The position numbers and the translations under genes are program-made. The notes under the pieces were generated by a model that saw only the letters and a program-made list of their open reading frames with translations, was not told where the DNA came from and ran no database searches. From the NCBI GenBank assembly GCA_013286075.1, contig JABDGJ010000006.1:1-41133 (forward strand): 41,133 nt of DNA, in the 5' to 3' direction. This document shows, piece after piece, positions 1 to 7,127 of the stretch (positions within the stretch are counted from its first letter, which is position 1; every line of letters begins with the position of its first letter). This stretch comes from Chlamydiota bacterium. Lineage in GTDB: Bacteria > Chlamydiota > Chlamydiia > Chlamydiales > Parachlamydiaceae.

Positions 1-385
1 AAAAGACATTGATAAACACAAGGGAGAAATCCAGACAATCAAAAACAAAATTGAAGAGGAAAAAGAAAGGCTAAAATTTCTCAAAGAAACTGGCGAGTCC
101 GAAGAATACGTCACTCCCAAGCGTCCTGCAGCTCGTCCAGGCTACAATGAAATGCCTACAATTCCCGATATCGATATTGGCGAAACTCTCGGTGGAAATG
201 AGACCGGTTTTGACATGGAAACCGACGCAGTTGAAATGGAACAGTCGACCGAAGAACGAGATGAAGACGAAGGGCAAAATCAAGGGCAAGAAGACGATGA
301 AGATGAAGATGATGAGTCTTATTTCAGCGATCGCAACCGTTGGCGAAGAGGGGGAATTGTTGATCCGGATGCCAACGATTGGTGA
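1..385 (+). CDS. 3' end of a conserved acidic protein (partial)
   Basis: The frame is open from base 2 to the TGA at 383-385, so this is the C-terminal 127 residues of a gene starting outside the window. The visible part opens with a Lys/Glu-rich stretch that looks like coiled coil (KNKIEEEKERLKFLKETGE), passes through a Pro/Arg-rich linker and ends in a strongly acidic tract (QEDDEDEDDES) before an Arg/Trp-rich tail. It overlaps the next gene by four bases (GTGA), implying cotranscription with hemW. In C. trachomatis the gene beside hemN is the uncharacterised CT053, so this may be its counterpart; that is positional reasoning only. I recognise no domain. Confidence 0.75.
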   Translation, partial: KDIDKHKGEIQTIKNKIEEEKERLKFLKETGESEEYVTPKRPAARPGYNEMPTIPDIDIGETLGGNETGFDMETDAVEMEQSTEERDEDEGQNQGQEDDEDEDDESYFSDRNRWRRGGIVDPDANDW

Positions 386-1515
386 TTCCTCAGATCAGTC
401 TTTATTTTCACATTCCGTTTTGTACTCGCAAATGCCATTACTGTCATTTTTATGTCATCCGAGAAAATGAAAATGGAAAAAATCAGTTACTTGATGCTTT
501 TTTACTCGAACTTGCACTCCTCTCCAACTTCTTAAAAGAAAAAGAAATCCTCACAATCTATTTCGGTGGAGGTACCCCCTCTCTTTTTGGCCCCCATAGA
601 GTTGCTTCTGTACTCCAATTCTTACAAAAGAATTGTATTGTTTCTCCTTCTTCTGAAATTACATTAGAAATAAACCCAGAAAATGTAACTCCAGAACTTA
701 TTTCGGAGTATGCAAAAGCCGGGGTCAATCGAGCCAGTATTGGGATTCAAACACTAGACCAAGAACTTCTGCAAGTACTTGGGCGCTCTCACGATTCTTT
801 TAAAGCCTTAGATGCCGTGCATACTACTTATCGGGAAGGAATCTCCAATATCTCCGTGGATCTTATGTATGATTTACCGACACAGAATCTATCTCACTGG
901 TCTACTACTTTAGAACAAATTAAAACCCTTCCTCTACAACATATTTCCTTATACAATCTGACTATTGAACCTCACACCCTATTTTTTAAAAACCAACATC
1001 TTCTTCGCCCTAGTCTACCGAATGAAGAAACCAGTTTGCACATGCTAGAAATGGCTATGCAACGACTGGAGGAAATGGGTTTCCAACAATACGAAATTTC
1101 GGCATTTGCAAAACCTGGCTATGCTTCTCAACACAATATGGGATATTGGATAGGGAGACCTTTTTTAGGAGTAGGCCCCTCTGCTTGGAGTTATTGGGAA
1201 AAAAAACGGTTCCAAAATATTCCTCACCTTCATCGCTATGACCAACTATTGCGAGAAAAAAAATTTCCCATTCACCTTGAAGAAAAACTCGATCCTGATG
1301 CCCACCGTCGTGAATTATTTGTGATTCATTTGCGACTAAGAAAAGGGGTGCATATGGAAGAGTTTATGGCTCAGCACGGAGAATTAGAAGTGGTAACAAA
1401 ACAGAAAATAGTCGAGTGGATAGAACAGAATTGCATTTCCTTTGAGAATCACCACTATTTTCTGACAAAAAAAGGCATGCTTTTGTACGAATGCATTGCT
1501 TCAGACTTAATTTAG
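382..1515 (+). CDS. hemW: Radical SAM heme chaperone HemW-like (HemN family)
   Basis: Radical SAM protein of 377 aa. The cluster motif is Cys14, Cys18, Cys21 in FCTRKCHYCHFY, followed by the glycine-rich FGGGTPS. The residue two after Cys21 is Phe, so the fourth Cys of true coproporphyrinogen oxidases (CxxxCxxCxC) is absent, and the protein is shorter than HemN. Both features fit HemW, which inserts heme into target proteins, rather than an anaerobic coproporphyrinogen III dehydrogenase; chlamydial versions are often labelled hemN. The GTG start at 382 gives a GTGA overlap with the upstream stop; TTG at 379 is an alternative, and neither has a clear ribosome binding site. Corresponds in position to CT052. 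The last 41 bases recur at 3976-4016. Confidence 0.88.
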   Translation: MIPQISLYFHIPFCTRKCHYCHFYVIRENENGKNQLLDAFLLELALLSNFLKEKEILTIYFGGGTPSLFGPHRVASVLQFLQKNCIVSPSSEITLEINPENVTPELISEYAKAGVNRASIGIQTLDQELLQVLGRSHDSFKALDAVHTTYREGISNISVDLMYDLPTQNLSHWSTTLEQIKTLPLQHISLYNLTIEPHTLFFKNQHLLRPSLPNEETSLHMLEMAMQRLEEMGFQQYEISAFAKPGYASQHNMGYWIGRPFLGVGPSAWSYWEKKRFQNIPHLHRYDQLLREKKFPIHLEEKLDPDAHRRELFVIHLRLRKGVHMEEFMAQHGELEVVTKQKIVEWIEQNCISFENHHYFLTKKGMLLYECIASDLI

Positions 1516-1535
1516 GAAGATACTATTGAATCTTA

Positions 1536-1581
1536 AGAGGGTATTCACAAACCTCGATCGGATGATTTGTGAATACCCTCT
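1536..1581. terminator. Long hairpin between hemW and the A1 gene
   Basis: Perfect inverted repeat: arms 1536-1551 and 1566-1581 (16 bp, AGAGGGTATTCACAAA) with a 14-base loop. It lies between two convergent genes, so it can stop transcription from both sides. No clear T-run follows on either strand, so factor-independent termination is not certain. The outer half resembles other AGAGGGT hairpins and half-sites in the window (3949, 27623, 33424, 38119). Confidence 0.6.
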
Positions 1582-1614
1582 AAGTACCTTACAATCTTTG
1601 TACTAAAATTTCAG

Positions 1615-2217
1615 TTACCCTATTCGCTGTTCGAATCTTTTTTTGTAAAGTAATTGTTTCCCCCTTCTATATCCTGAGCCTTTCCAGACATTATTAAGCT
1701 CCTCTTTTGCACTTAACAAATGCTCTTGTTTAGCCTTCCAAATTTCTTCTTTATTGGAGTGATTACGTTGAATTGTTGGGTCAAGTGCCTGTAGAGCATT
1801 AAAAGCTTCTTCACTATACTGCCCAGCAGTCGCTGCTTCGTATAACTTTCTTCTTTTTTCTATTGGTTCTATTAACTGGATAAGTTCTTGTTCCAATTTC
1901 TCTTGATCCTTTTCATAACTTGCAAAAATATCTGAAAAATGAACTACAGGAATATATCCAGTAGGTATGCCTATTAGGCAAGTAAGAGTGAGAATCCCCG
2001 CACCCCAACTGAAATAAGAAAGAACGGCACCAGCAATAACAGCAATAGAAAGCGCAATCGCTCGCATTCTTTGGTTTCTATAAAAATTGGGATTTTCTTT
2101 GTTTTGTTTTAATAAATAAGATTCTTTGTTTTTTATTTGTTTAAATTTTTCTCGAGACTTATTAAATAAATCCGCATCGCAATTAAACGTTTCTTGAAGT
2201 TTACCTATATTATTCAT
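1615..2217 (-). CDS. Small membrane protein, array family subtype A (A1), Inc-like
   Basis: 200 aa. Residues about 1-50 are charged and helical, ending in the family signature FYRNQRMRAIA. Two hydrophobic lobes follow (about 52-72 and 75-95) around the Gly-rich turn SWGAGI, then a charged helical C-terminal half containing ALDPTIQ near residue 150. There is no cleavable signal peptide. A bilobed hydrophobic segment in a small charged protein is the hallmark of chlamydial inclusion membrane (Inc) proteins, which are T3S substrates; that assignment is inference here. The AAAGGAG six bases before ATG sets the start. Closest relative in the window is A2 at 4688-5290, whose N and C termini match. 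Last gene of the array in its transcription direction. Confidence 0.75.
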   Translation of the reverse strand: MNNIGKLQETFNCDADLFNKSREKFKQIKNKESYLLKQNKENPNFYRNQRMRAIALSIAVIAGAVLSYFSWGAGILTLTCLIGIPTGYIPVVHFSDIFASYEKDQEKLEQELIQLIEPIEKRRKLYEAATAGQYSEEAFNALQALDPTIQRNHSNKEEIWKAKQEHLLSAKEELNNVWKGSGYRRGKQLLYKKRFEQRIG

Positions 2218-2337
2218 GAATTCTCCTTTTATTTTCTATAATCAGTATATACTTACATAAAATTTTAATCAAGTTTTTTTTATTTATTTACTTTTTTAAT
2301 AGTAAAAGGAAATAGAGCCGAAATAGAAGGAAATTCT

Positions 2338-2412
2338 CTATGAATCAAAAAAAACAAAATTAAAAAAATTATTATATTCTAAGACTAATTCCCAAGATTT
2401 TCTGCATAGATC
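2338..2412 (-). pseudogene. Fossil 3' end of a deleted subtype C gene
   Basis: Read on the minus strand, this stretch between A1 and B1 encodes 24 residues and a stop in the frame of the C genes: DLCRKSWELVLEYNNFFNFV then FFDS. C2 ends with DLYKESRELVSEDTIFFNPV then FGS. The flank at about 2299-2337 also matches the sequence downstream of C2 (5361-5412). A complete C gene therefore once lay between A1 and B1 and was deleted except for its tail. Confidence 0.75.
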
Positions 2413-2421
2413 GGTAAGATA

Positions 2422-3057
2422 CTATGAAAAGGGCCTTACAATCTTTATACTAAAATTCCACCGCTTCTCATTTGTTGTTTGAATTTTGCGAAGTAATTCT
2501 AGTTCCTCTCTATATTCTTCGCGATCCCAGGCAACACTAAGAATGTTTTTTACCTGTAACAAATATTCTTGGCGAGCGTCCCAAATTTCTTGTTTATTTG
2601 AGTGACTACCTTGAATTGTTGGGTCAAGTGCCCGTAGAGCATTAAAAGCTTCTTCACTATACGGTCCAGCAGTGGCTGTTTCGTATAACTTCCTTCTTTC
2701 TTCTGCTGATTGTATTAACTGGATACGTTCTTGTGTCAATTTCTCTAGATCCTTTTCATAACTTGCAAAAATATCTAAAAAACAAAGCACAAGATGAAAT
2801 CCAGCAGGTATGCCTATTATGCAAGTAAGAGTGGGAATCCCTGCACCCCAACTCAAATAAGAAGCTAGAACGGCACCAGCAATAACAGCAATAGAACGCG
2901 CAATCGCTTGCATTCTTTGGTTTCTATAAAAATTGGGATTTTTTATATTTCTTTCTAATAAGAAAGTGGTTTGTTGACGTTTTTTTGCAATATTCTGACA
3001 TAAAGTGCCATCGTACCGAGCTATTTCTTTAATGGCAGTAGATTCAATAGTATTCAT
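2422..3057 (-). CDS. Small membrane protein, array family subtype B (B1), Inc-like
   Basis: 211 aa, same architecture as the A genes: charged N-terminus, FYRNQRMQAIA signature near residue 43, two hydrophobic lobes at about 50-72 and 75-96, then a helical C-terminal half with ALDPTIQ. Subtype B differs at both ends: the N-terminus has a Cys at about 20 (TLCQNIAKKR), and the C-terminus ends with a NEKRWNFSIKIVRPFS-like tail shared with B2 (4032-4679). The start follows AAAGGA. Upstream there are 123 bases before the end of C1. Function unknown; possible Inc-type T3S substrate. Confidence 0.72.
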   Translation of the reverse strand: MNTIESTAIKEIARYDGTLCQNIAKKRQQTTFLLERNIKNPNFYRNQRMQAIARSIAVIAGAVLASYLSWGAGIPTLTCIIGIPAGFHLVLCFLDIFASYEKDLEKLTQERIQLIQSAEERRKLYETATAGPYSEEAFNALRALDPTIQGSHSNKQEIWDARQEYLLQVKNILSVAWDREEYREELELLRKIQTTNEKRWNFSIKIVRPFS

Positions 3058-3180
3058 AAATTTTCCTTTTATTGTTAAAAATATTATATATTTATATATA
3101 ATTTTTTAATCAAGTTTTTTTTGATTAATTTGATTTTTTGATAGTAAAAGGAAATAAGGGGCGAAATAAAAAGAAATTCT

Positions 3181-3882
3181 CTATTGATCAGAAAAAAGGG
3201 AATAAAGAAAATCACTCTGTTGCGAGGCTAATTCCAAAACTTCTTTATATAGAGAGGTGCCACGGAATTCATCAAATTTATCTCGTATTTTTCGGAAACG
3301 TTCCTTATTCGCATCCCAATAGCTTTGTCTATCCTCTTCGCCAAGATCAGGAATTGTTGGATCAAGTAGGCGCATACACGTAAAAGCATTGTCAGTATAC
3401 TGCTCGTTAGTTGCTACTAAATATAAGTTCCATTTTTCTGCGAATAGTAGGCTTACAGCCCTATTTACATCGCTGTAGAGTTGTAGTGAGCATTGATCGT
3501 TTTTCTGGCTTGCAGTGATGTCTGAAAACCGAAACTCCAGATAATTAAGATAATACTTAAGCGCATATCCACCTAATACTGTTAGCGCAAATGTCCCTAT
3601 AGAGAGACCTGTCGCAATACCTGGAGTAAAAGCAGGAGAAATAGCCCAGGAAACAAGAGCGGGAAGTCCAATAGTAAAACTCAAATAAGTAGCTAGAATG
3701 GCAGTGGCAATAATACCGATAGAAACTGCAATCGCTCGCATTCTAGTATTTCTATAAAAATTTTTATTACTATCCGCTTGCTCCAATCTTTCACTAAGAA
3801 AAGTAATTTTTTTATCAAAACCTTCAAAAACTCTTTCAACTCGATTGGGACTAAGCCAAATAGAAGTAATAGCAGTAGTCAT
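3181..3882 (-). CDS. Small membrane protein, array family subtype C (C1), Inc-like
   Basis: 233 aa, the longer subtype. N-terminus SIWLSPNRVERVFEGFDKK, then FYRNTRMRAIA near residue 42, and an enlarged hydrophobic region (about 49-110) with an extra segment (LSIGTFALTVLGGYALKYYL) compared with A and B. The C-terminal half carries LLDPTIPDLGE. Close to C2 (5413-6111): their hydrophobic regions are almost identical while the C-terminal halves differ, suggesting the exposed half evolves faster. The 60-odd bases upstream of the start also match those of C2, including TTTTTTATAGTTTTAGGCAA, so the promoter was probably copied with the gene. Function unknown. Confidence 0.74.
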   Translation of the reverse strand: MTTAITSIWLSPNRVERVFEGFDKKITFLSERLEQADSNKNFYRNTRMRAIAVSIGIIATAILATYLSFTIGLPALVSWAISPAFTPGIATGLSIGTFALTVLGGYALKYYLNYLEFRFSDITASQKNDQCSLQLYSDVNRAVSLLFAEKWNLYLVATNEQYTDNAFTCMRLLDPTIPDLGEEDRQSYWDANKERFRKIRDKFDEFRGTSLYKEVLELASQQSDFLYSLFSDQ

Positions 3883-3948
3883 ATGAATACTTCATTTTAA
3901 TATGATTACACATCATATCGTTTTTTATAGTTTTAGGCAAGTTAGATT

Positions 3949-3968
3949 AGAGGGTGTTTTGTAATTCT
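3949..3968 (-). repeat. Interspersed 18-20 bp repeat, copy 1
   Basis: On the minus strand reads AGAATTACAAAACACCCTCT. The last 18 bases recur exactly at 27623-27640 and with one change at 38121-38138. It sits at the junction between the promoter copy of C1 and the duplicated hemW tail, so it may mark a recombination point. Confidence 0.6.
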
Positions 3969-3975
3969 AATATAA

Positions 3976-4016
3976 GGAATGCTTTTGCACGAATGCATTG
4001 CTTCAGACTTAATTTA
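3976..4016 (+). pseudogene. Duplicated 3' end of hemW (41 bp)
   Basis: Bases 3976-4016 match hemW 1474-1514 with two mismatches and no gaps (for example GAATGCATTGCTTCAGACTT). hemW itself is complete at 382-1515, so this is a stray copy of its last codons carried along when the adjoining membrane-protein genes were duplicated. It marks the boundary between the two three-gene halves of the array. Confidence 0.85.
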
Positions 4017-4031
4017 AAAGACATTAAGCTA

Positions 4032-4679
4032 CTAGGAAAAGGACCTTAAAATCTTTATATTAAAATTCCACTGCTTCTCATTGTTATTCGAATTTTTGCG
4101 AAGTAATTCTAGGTCATTTACATATCCTTCGCATTTCCAGAGATCACTAAGAATGTTTTTTACATTTAACAAAGACTCTTGTTTATCCTTCCAAATTTTT
4201 TCTTTATTTGAGGGATTACGTTGAATTGTTGGGTCAAGTGCCCGTAGAGCAGTAAAAGCTTTTTCACTATACTGTTCAGGAGTCGCTGCTTCGTATAACT
4301 TTCTTCTTTCTTCTAGTGATTGTATTAACTGAATACGTTCTTGTGTCAATTTCTCTTGATCCTTTTCATAGCTTGCAAAAATATCTGAAAAACAAAGCAC
4401 AAGATTACATCCAGCAGGTATGCCTATTATGCAAGTAAGAGCGGGAATCCCCGCACCCCAACTCAAATAAGAAGCGAGAACGGCACCAGCAATAACAACA
4501 ATAGAAAGCGCGATCGCTCGCATTCTTTGGTTTCTATAAAAATTGGGATTTTTTTGATTTCTTTCTAATAAAAAAGCTTGTTTTTTTTTGATTTCTCGAC
4601 GTTTTGTTGCAGCATTCTGACATAAAGCGGCATCGTAATGAAGCGTTTCTTGAGCGGTAGTAGGCGGAATAGTAACCAT
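4032..4679 (-). CDS. Small membrane protein, array family subtype B (B2), Inc-like
   Basis: 215 aa. Same plan as B1: N-terminal region with LCQNAATKRREIKKKQAFLL, FYRNQRMRAIA signature, two hydrophobic lobes around SWGAGIPALTC, then a charged C-terminal half with ALDPTIQRN and the B-type tail (NEKQWNFNIKILRSFS). The start follows AGGTGAATTC at proper spacing. Only 8 bases separate it from the upstream A2 stop, so A2 and B2 are surely cotranscribed. Its 3' flank resembles those of A1 and B1 because all are copies of the segment next to hemW. Function unknown; Inc-like topology. Confidence 0.74.
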   Translation of the reverse strand: MVTIPPTTAQETLHYDAALCQNAATKRREIKKKQAFLLERNQKNPNFYRNQRMRAIALSIVVIAGAVLASYLSWGAGIPALTCIIGIPAGCNLVLCFSDIFASYEKDQEKLTQERIQLIQSLEERRKLYEAATPEQYSEKAFTALRALDPTIQRNPSNKEKIWKDKQESLLNVKNILSDLWKCEGYVNDLELLRKNSNNNEKQWNFNIKILRSFS

Positions 4680-4687
4680 GAATTCAC

Positions 4688-5290
4688 CTATCCTATTTGT
4701 CGTTCGAATCTTTTTTTGTGAAATAATTGTTTCGCCTTTGTATATCCTCGGCCTATCCAGACTTCATTAAGGCCCTTTTTTAAATCTAATAAATACGCTT
4801 GTTTAGCCTTCCAAATTTCTTTTTTATTTGGGGGATTACGTTGAATTGTTGGGTCAAGTGTCCGTAGAGCAGTAAAAGCTTCTTCACTATACCGTTCAGC
4901 AGTCGCTGCTTCGTATAACTTCCTTCTTTCTTCTAGGGGTTCTATTAACTGGATAAATTCTTGGTCCAATTTCTCTTGATCCTTTTCATAACTTGCAAAA
5001 ATATCGGAAAAACAAGCTACAAGATTACATCCAGTAGGTATGCCTATTAGGCAAATAAGGGTGGGAATCCCCGCCCCCCAACTCAAATAAGAAACTAGAA
5101 TGGCACTAGCAATAACAGCAATAGAAAGCGCGATCGCTCGCATTCTTTGGTTTCTATAAAAATTGGGATCTTTATTTTGTTGTAATAAACAATATTCTTT
5201 ATTTTTTATTTTTTTTATTTTTTCTCTAGAGTTATTAAATAAATCCGCATCGCAATTAAATGTTTCTCGAAGTTTTCCTATATTATTCAT
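4688..5290 (-). CDS. Small membrane protein, array family subtype A (A2), Inc-like
   Basis: 200 aa, near twin of A1: shared N-terminus (MNNIGKL.ETFNCDADLFN), FYRNQRMRAIA signature, two hydrophobic lobes (about 51-72 and 75-95), ALDPTIQ-type motif (TLDPTIQRN) and matching C-terminus (KQLFHKKRFERQIG). The AAAGGAG ribosome binding site and surrounding bases are also conserved between A1 and A2. Upstream there are 122 bases to the end of C2. Function unknown; candidate inclusion membrane or other T3S-exported protein. Confidence 0.75.
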   Translation of the reverse strand: MNNIGKLRETFNCDADLFNNSREKIKKIKNKEYCLLQQNKDPNFYRNQRMRAIALSIAVIASAILVSYLSWGAGIPTLICLIGIPTGCNLVACFSDIFASYEKDQEKLDQEFIQLIEPLEERRKLYEAATAERYSEEAFTALRTLDPTIQRNPPNKKEIWKAKQAYLLDLKKGLNEVWIGRGYTKAKQLFHKKRFERQIG

Positions 5291-5412
5291 GAATTCTCCT
5301 TTTATTTTCTATAACTAGTATATACTTATATAAAATTTTAATCAAGTTTTTTTTGATTTATTTAATTTTTTGATAGTAAAAGTAAATAGGGGCCGAAATA
5401 GAAGGAAATTCT

Positions 5413-6111
5413 CTATGAACCAAAAACAGGATTAAAAAAAATAGTATCTTCTGAGACTAATTCCCTAGATTCTTTGTATAGATCGGTGTCGCAGAATTCA
5501 TCAAATTTATTTTTTATTTTTTGAAAACGTTTCTTATTCGCATTCCAATAGCTTTGTTTACCATCTTCGCCAAGATCAGGGATTGTTGGGTCGAGTATGC
5601 ACATAGATCCAAAAGCATCGTTACTATAGTCTTCCTGAAGTGCCATTGAATATAAGGCGAATTTTTCTTCAAATAGTAGCACTAAACCCTTATTTCCATC
5701 TTTCCAGAATTGTAATGTGCATTGATCGCTTTGCTGGCTTGCGGTGATGTCTGAAAACCGAAACTCCAGATAATCAAGATAATACTTAAGAGCATATCCA
5801 CCTAATACTGTTAGCGCAAATGTCCCTATAGAGAGACCTATCGCAACACCTGGAGTAAAAGCAGGAGAAATAGCCCAAGAAACAAGAGCTGGAAGTCCAA
5901 TAGTAAAACTCAAATAAGAAGTTAGAATGGCAGTAGCAATAACAGCAATAGAAAGCGCAATCGCTCGCATTCTAGTATTTCTATAAAAATTTTTATCACT
6001 ATCCGCTTGCACCAATCTTTCGCTAAGAAAAGTAATTTTTTCATCAAAAACTTCAAAAGCTCCTTTAATTCGATTGGGACTAAGCCAAATTGGAGTAGTA
6101 AAAGTAATCAT
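5413..6111 (-). CDS. Small membrane protein, array family subtype C (C2), Inc-like
   Basis: 232 aa and first gene of the array in transcription order. N-terminus PIWLSPNRIKGAFEVFDEK, FYRNTRMRAIALSIAVIATA, an extended hydrophobic region (about 49-110) nearly identical to C1, then a divergent soluble half containing ILDPTIPDLGEDG. The likely array promoter lies in the AT-rich 6112-6180 stretch, part of which is repeated upstream of C1. No signal peptide and no recognisable catalytic domain. As with its relatives, an Inc-like role is suggested by topology and by the chlamydial context, not by sequence identity to a known Inc. Confidence 0.75.
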   Translation of the reverse strand: MITFTTPIWLSPNRIKGAFEVFDEKITFLSERLVQADSDKNFYRNTRMRAIALSIAVIATAILTSYLSFTIGLPALVSWAISPAFTPGVAIGLSIGTFALTVLGGYALKYYLDYLEFRFSDITASQQSDQCTLQFWKDGNKGLVLLFEEKFALYSMALQEDYSNDAFGSMCILDPTIPDLGEDGKQSYWNANKKRFQKIKNKFDEFCDTDLYKESRELVSEDTIFFNPVFGS

Positions 6112-6202
6112 ATGAATAGTTCATTTTAATATAGTTAACATATCTTATAATTTTTTATAGTTTTAGGCAAGTTAGATGATACAAAGCATCACGGATAGGA
6201 AA

Positions 6203-6244
6203 TATACCGAAGTGATTTCAAAAATTGGAGATCACTTCGGTATA
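6203..6244. terminator. Hairpin at the end of the rsmI-like gene
   Basis: Arms 6203-6216 and 6231-6244 (14 bp, TATACCGAAGTGAT) with a 14-base loop. The right arm overlaps the stop codon of the rsmI-like gene. It lies between that gene and the C2 promoter region, ending the slc1-ssb-pepA-holA-rsmI run on the minus strand. There is no strong T-run. Confidence 0.6.
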
Positions 6245-6960
6245 ACACCACAAAAAAGAAAAATAGCTGGTTTTTTTTCCAGATTGGGAAGAGAAGATTT
6301 TTTCCACTCGGCAACTGTTTGGGTGATTACGCCTTGAGAAGGAAGAGTCAAATCCCACGCTACGGTTAACCAGCTACTTTCTGGAAGAGTCTCAATGAGT
6401 GCCATGAGCATATGGGTATTCCGGTAAGGAGCCTCTATGAGAACCTGGGTTGCCTGTTCCGATTGAGATTGAGTGAGTAAACGGCGAATCTGGTCTTTTC
6501 TCTTTTGTGGTTCTTTATCGAGATATCCTTGGAAGAAGAATTTTTGGCTCGGTAAGCCAGAGAGCATCAAAGCGAGTAATATCGAGGAAGGGCCGGAAAA
6601 CGCTTGGACGGTAAGTCCCTTTCGACGGGCTCGCAAGACTAAATGAGATCCTGGATCCGCAATACAAGGAAGCCCGGCATCTGAGATCAATCCCCATCTT
6701 TCCCCTTTCTCAATGGGCTCGAGTAAAAAATCCAATTGATTTTCGGGAGAATGCTCATTATACAAAGCAATAGGCATGAATGCTGCTGGTTTTTTTGTTT
6801 CAAATCTCTTGAGATATTTTCTTCCCTCGGTTTCGCTTTCAGCTATCAATCCGTCAATTGTCTGCATCGCTTTATAGACACTTATGGGTAAAAATACTTC
6901 CGCATGTCGAAAATCGCTAAGAAGATTGGGTAATAATAAAAGAGCCGGCTGAGGAGACAT
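6232..6960 (-). CDS. RsmI-like SAM-dependent tetrapyrrole-methylase-fold methyltransferase
   Basis: 242 aa from the ATG at 6960, preceded by AAAGAGG at good spacing; a longer reading to 7083 has no comparable signal. The protein has the SDAGLPCIADPG motif (93-104) and GPSSILLALMLSGLP (123-137), both characteristic of RsmI, which 2'-O-methylates C1402 of 16S rRNA. The usual N-terminal TPIGNLGD motif is replaced by LLLLPNLLSD and TIDGLIAESE, and the protein is shorter than E. coli RsmI. This matches the divergent chlamydial/Bacteroidetes-type branch (CT048 position), whose exact substrate I would not assert. Probably the last gene of the slc1-ssb-pepA-holA transcript, 167 bases after holA. Confidence 0.82.
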   Translation of the reverse strand: MSPQPALLLLPNLLSDFRHAEVFLPISVYKAMQTIDGLIAESETEGRKYLKRFETKKPAAFMPIALYNEHSPENQLDFLLEPIEKGERWGLISDAGLPCIADPGSHLVLRARRKGLTVQAFSGPSSILLALMLSGLPSQKFFFQGYLDKEPQKRKDQIRRLLTQSQSEQATQVLIEAPYRNTHMLMALIETLPESSWLTVAWDLTLPSQGVITQTVAEWKKSSLPNLEKKPAIFLFCGVIPK

Positions 6961-7127
6961 AATTAGACCTCTTTTGAAACTCGCTTTGTATGGGAAAATT
7001 GCTTTTTTTTGATCAGATTTGTTGATAAATTTTGAGAGCATATGTTTACATATGGTCGAAAAATTTAGCAATAAAGATGCCAAAAAAAGAAATTTTAGCG
7101 TGCAAATGGAGTTTCGAAAGAGGTCTA

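Noticed and set aside
147..470. A 107-codon frame overlapping the first two genes
   Set aside because: It runs across the boundary of two better supported genes in a third frame, has Lys/Met-rich composition typical of chance frames, and no ribosome binding site.
6961..7083. N-terminal extension of the RsmI-like protein
   Set aside because: The extra 41 residues do not resemble the family, and the ATG at 6960 has AAAGAGG at good spacing.
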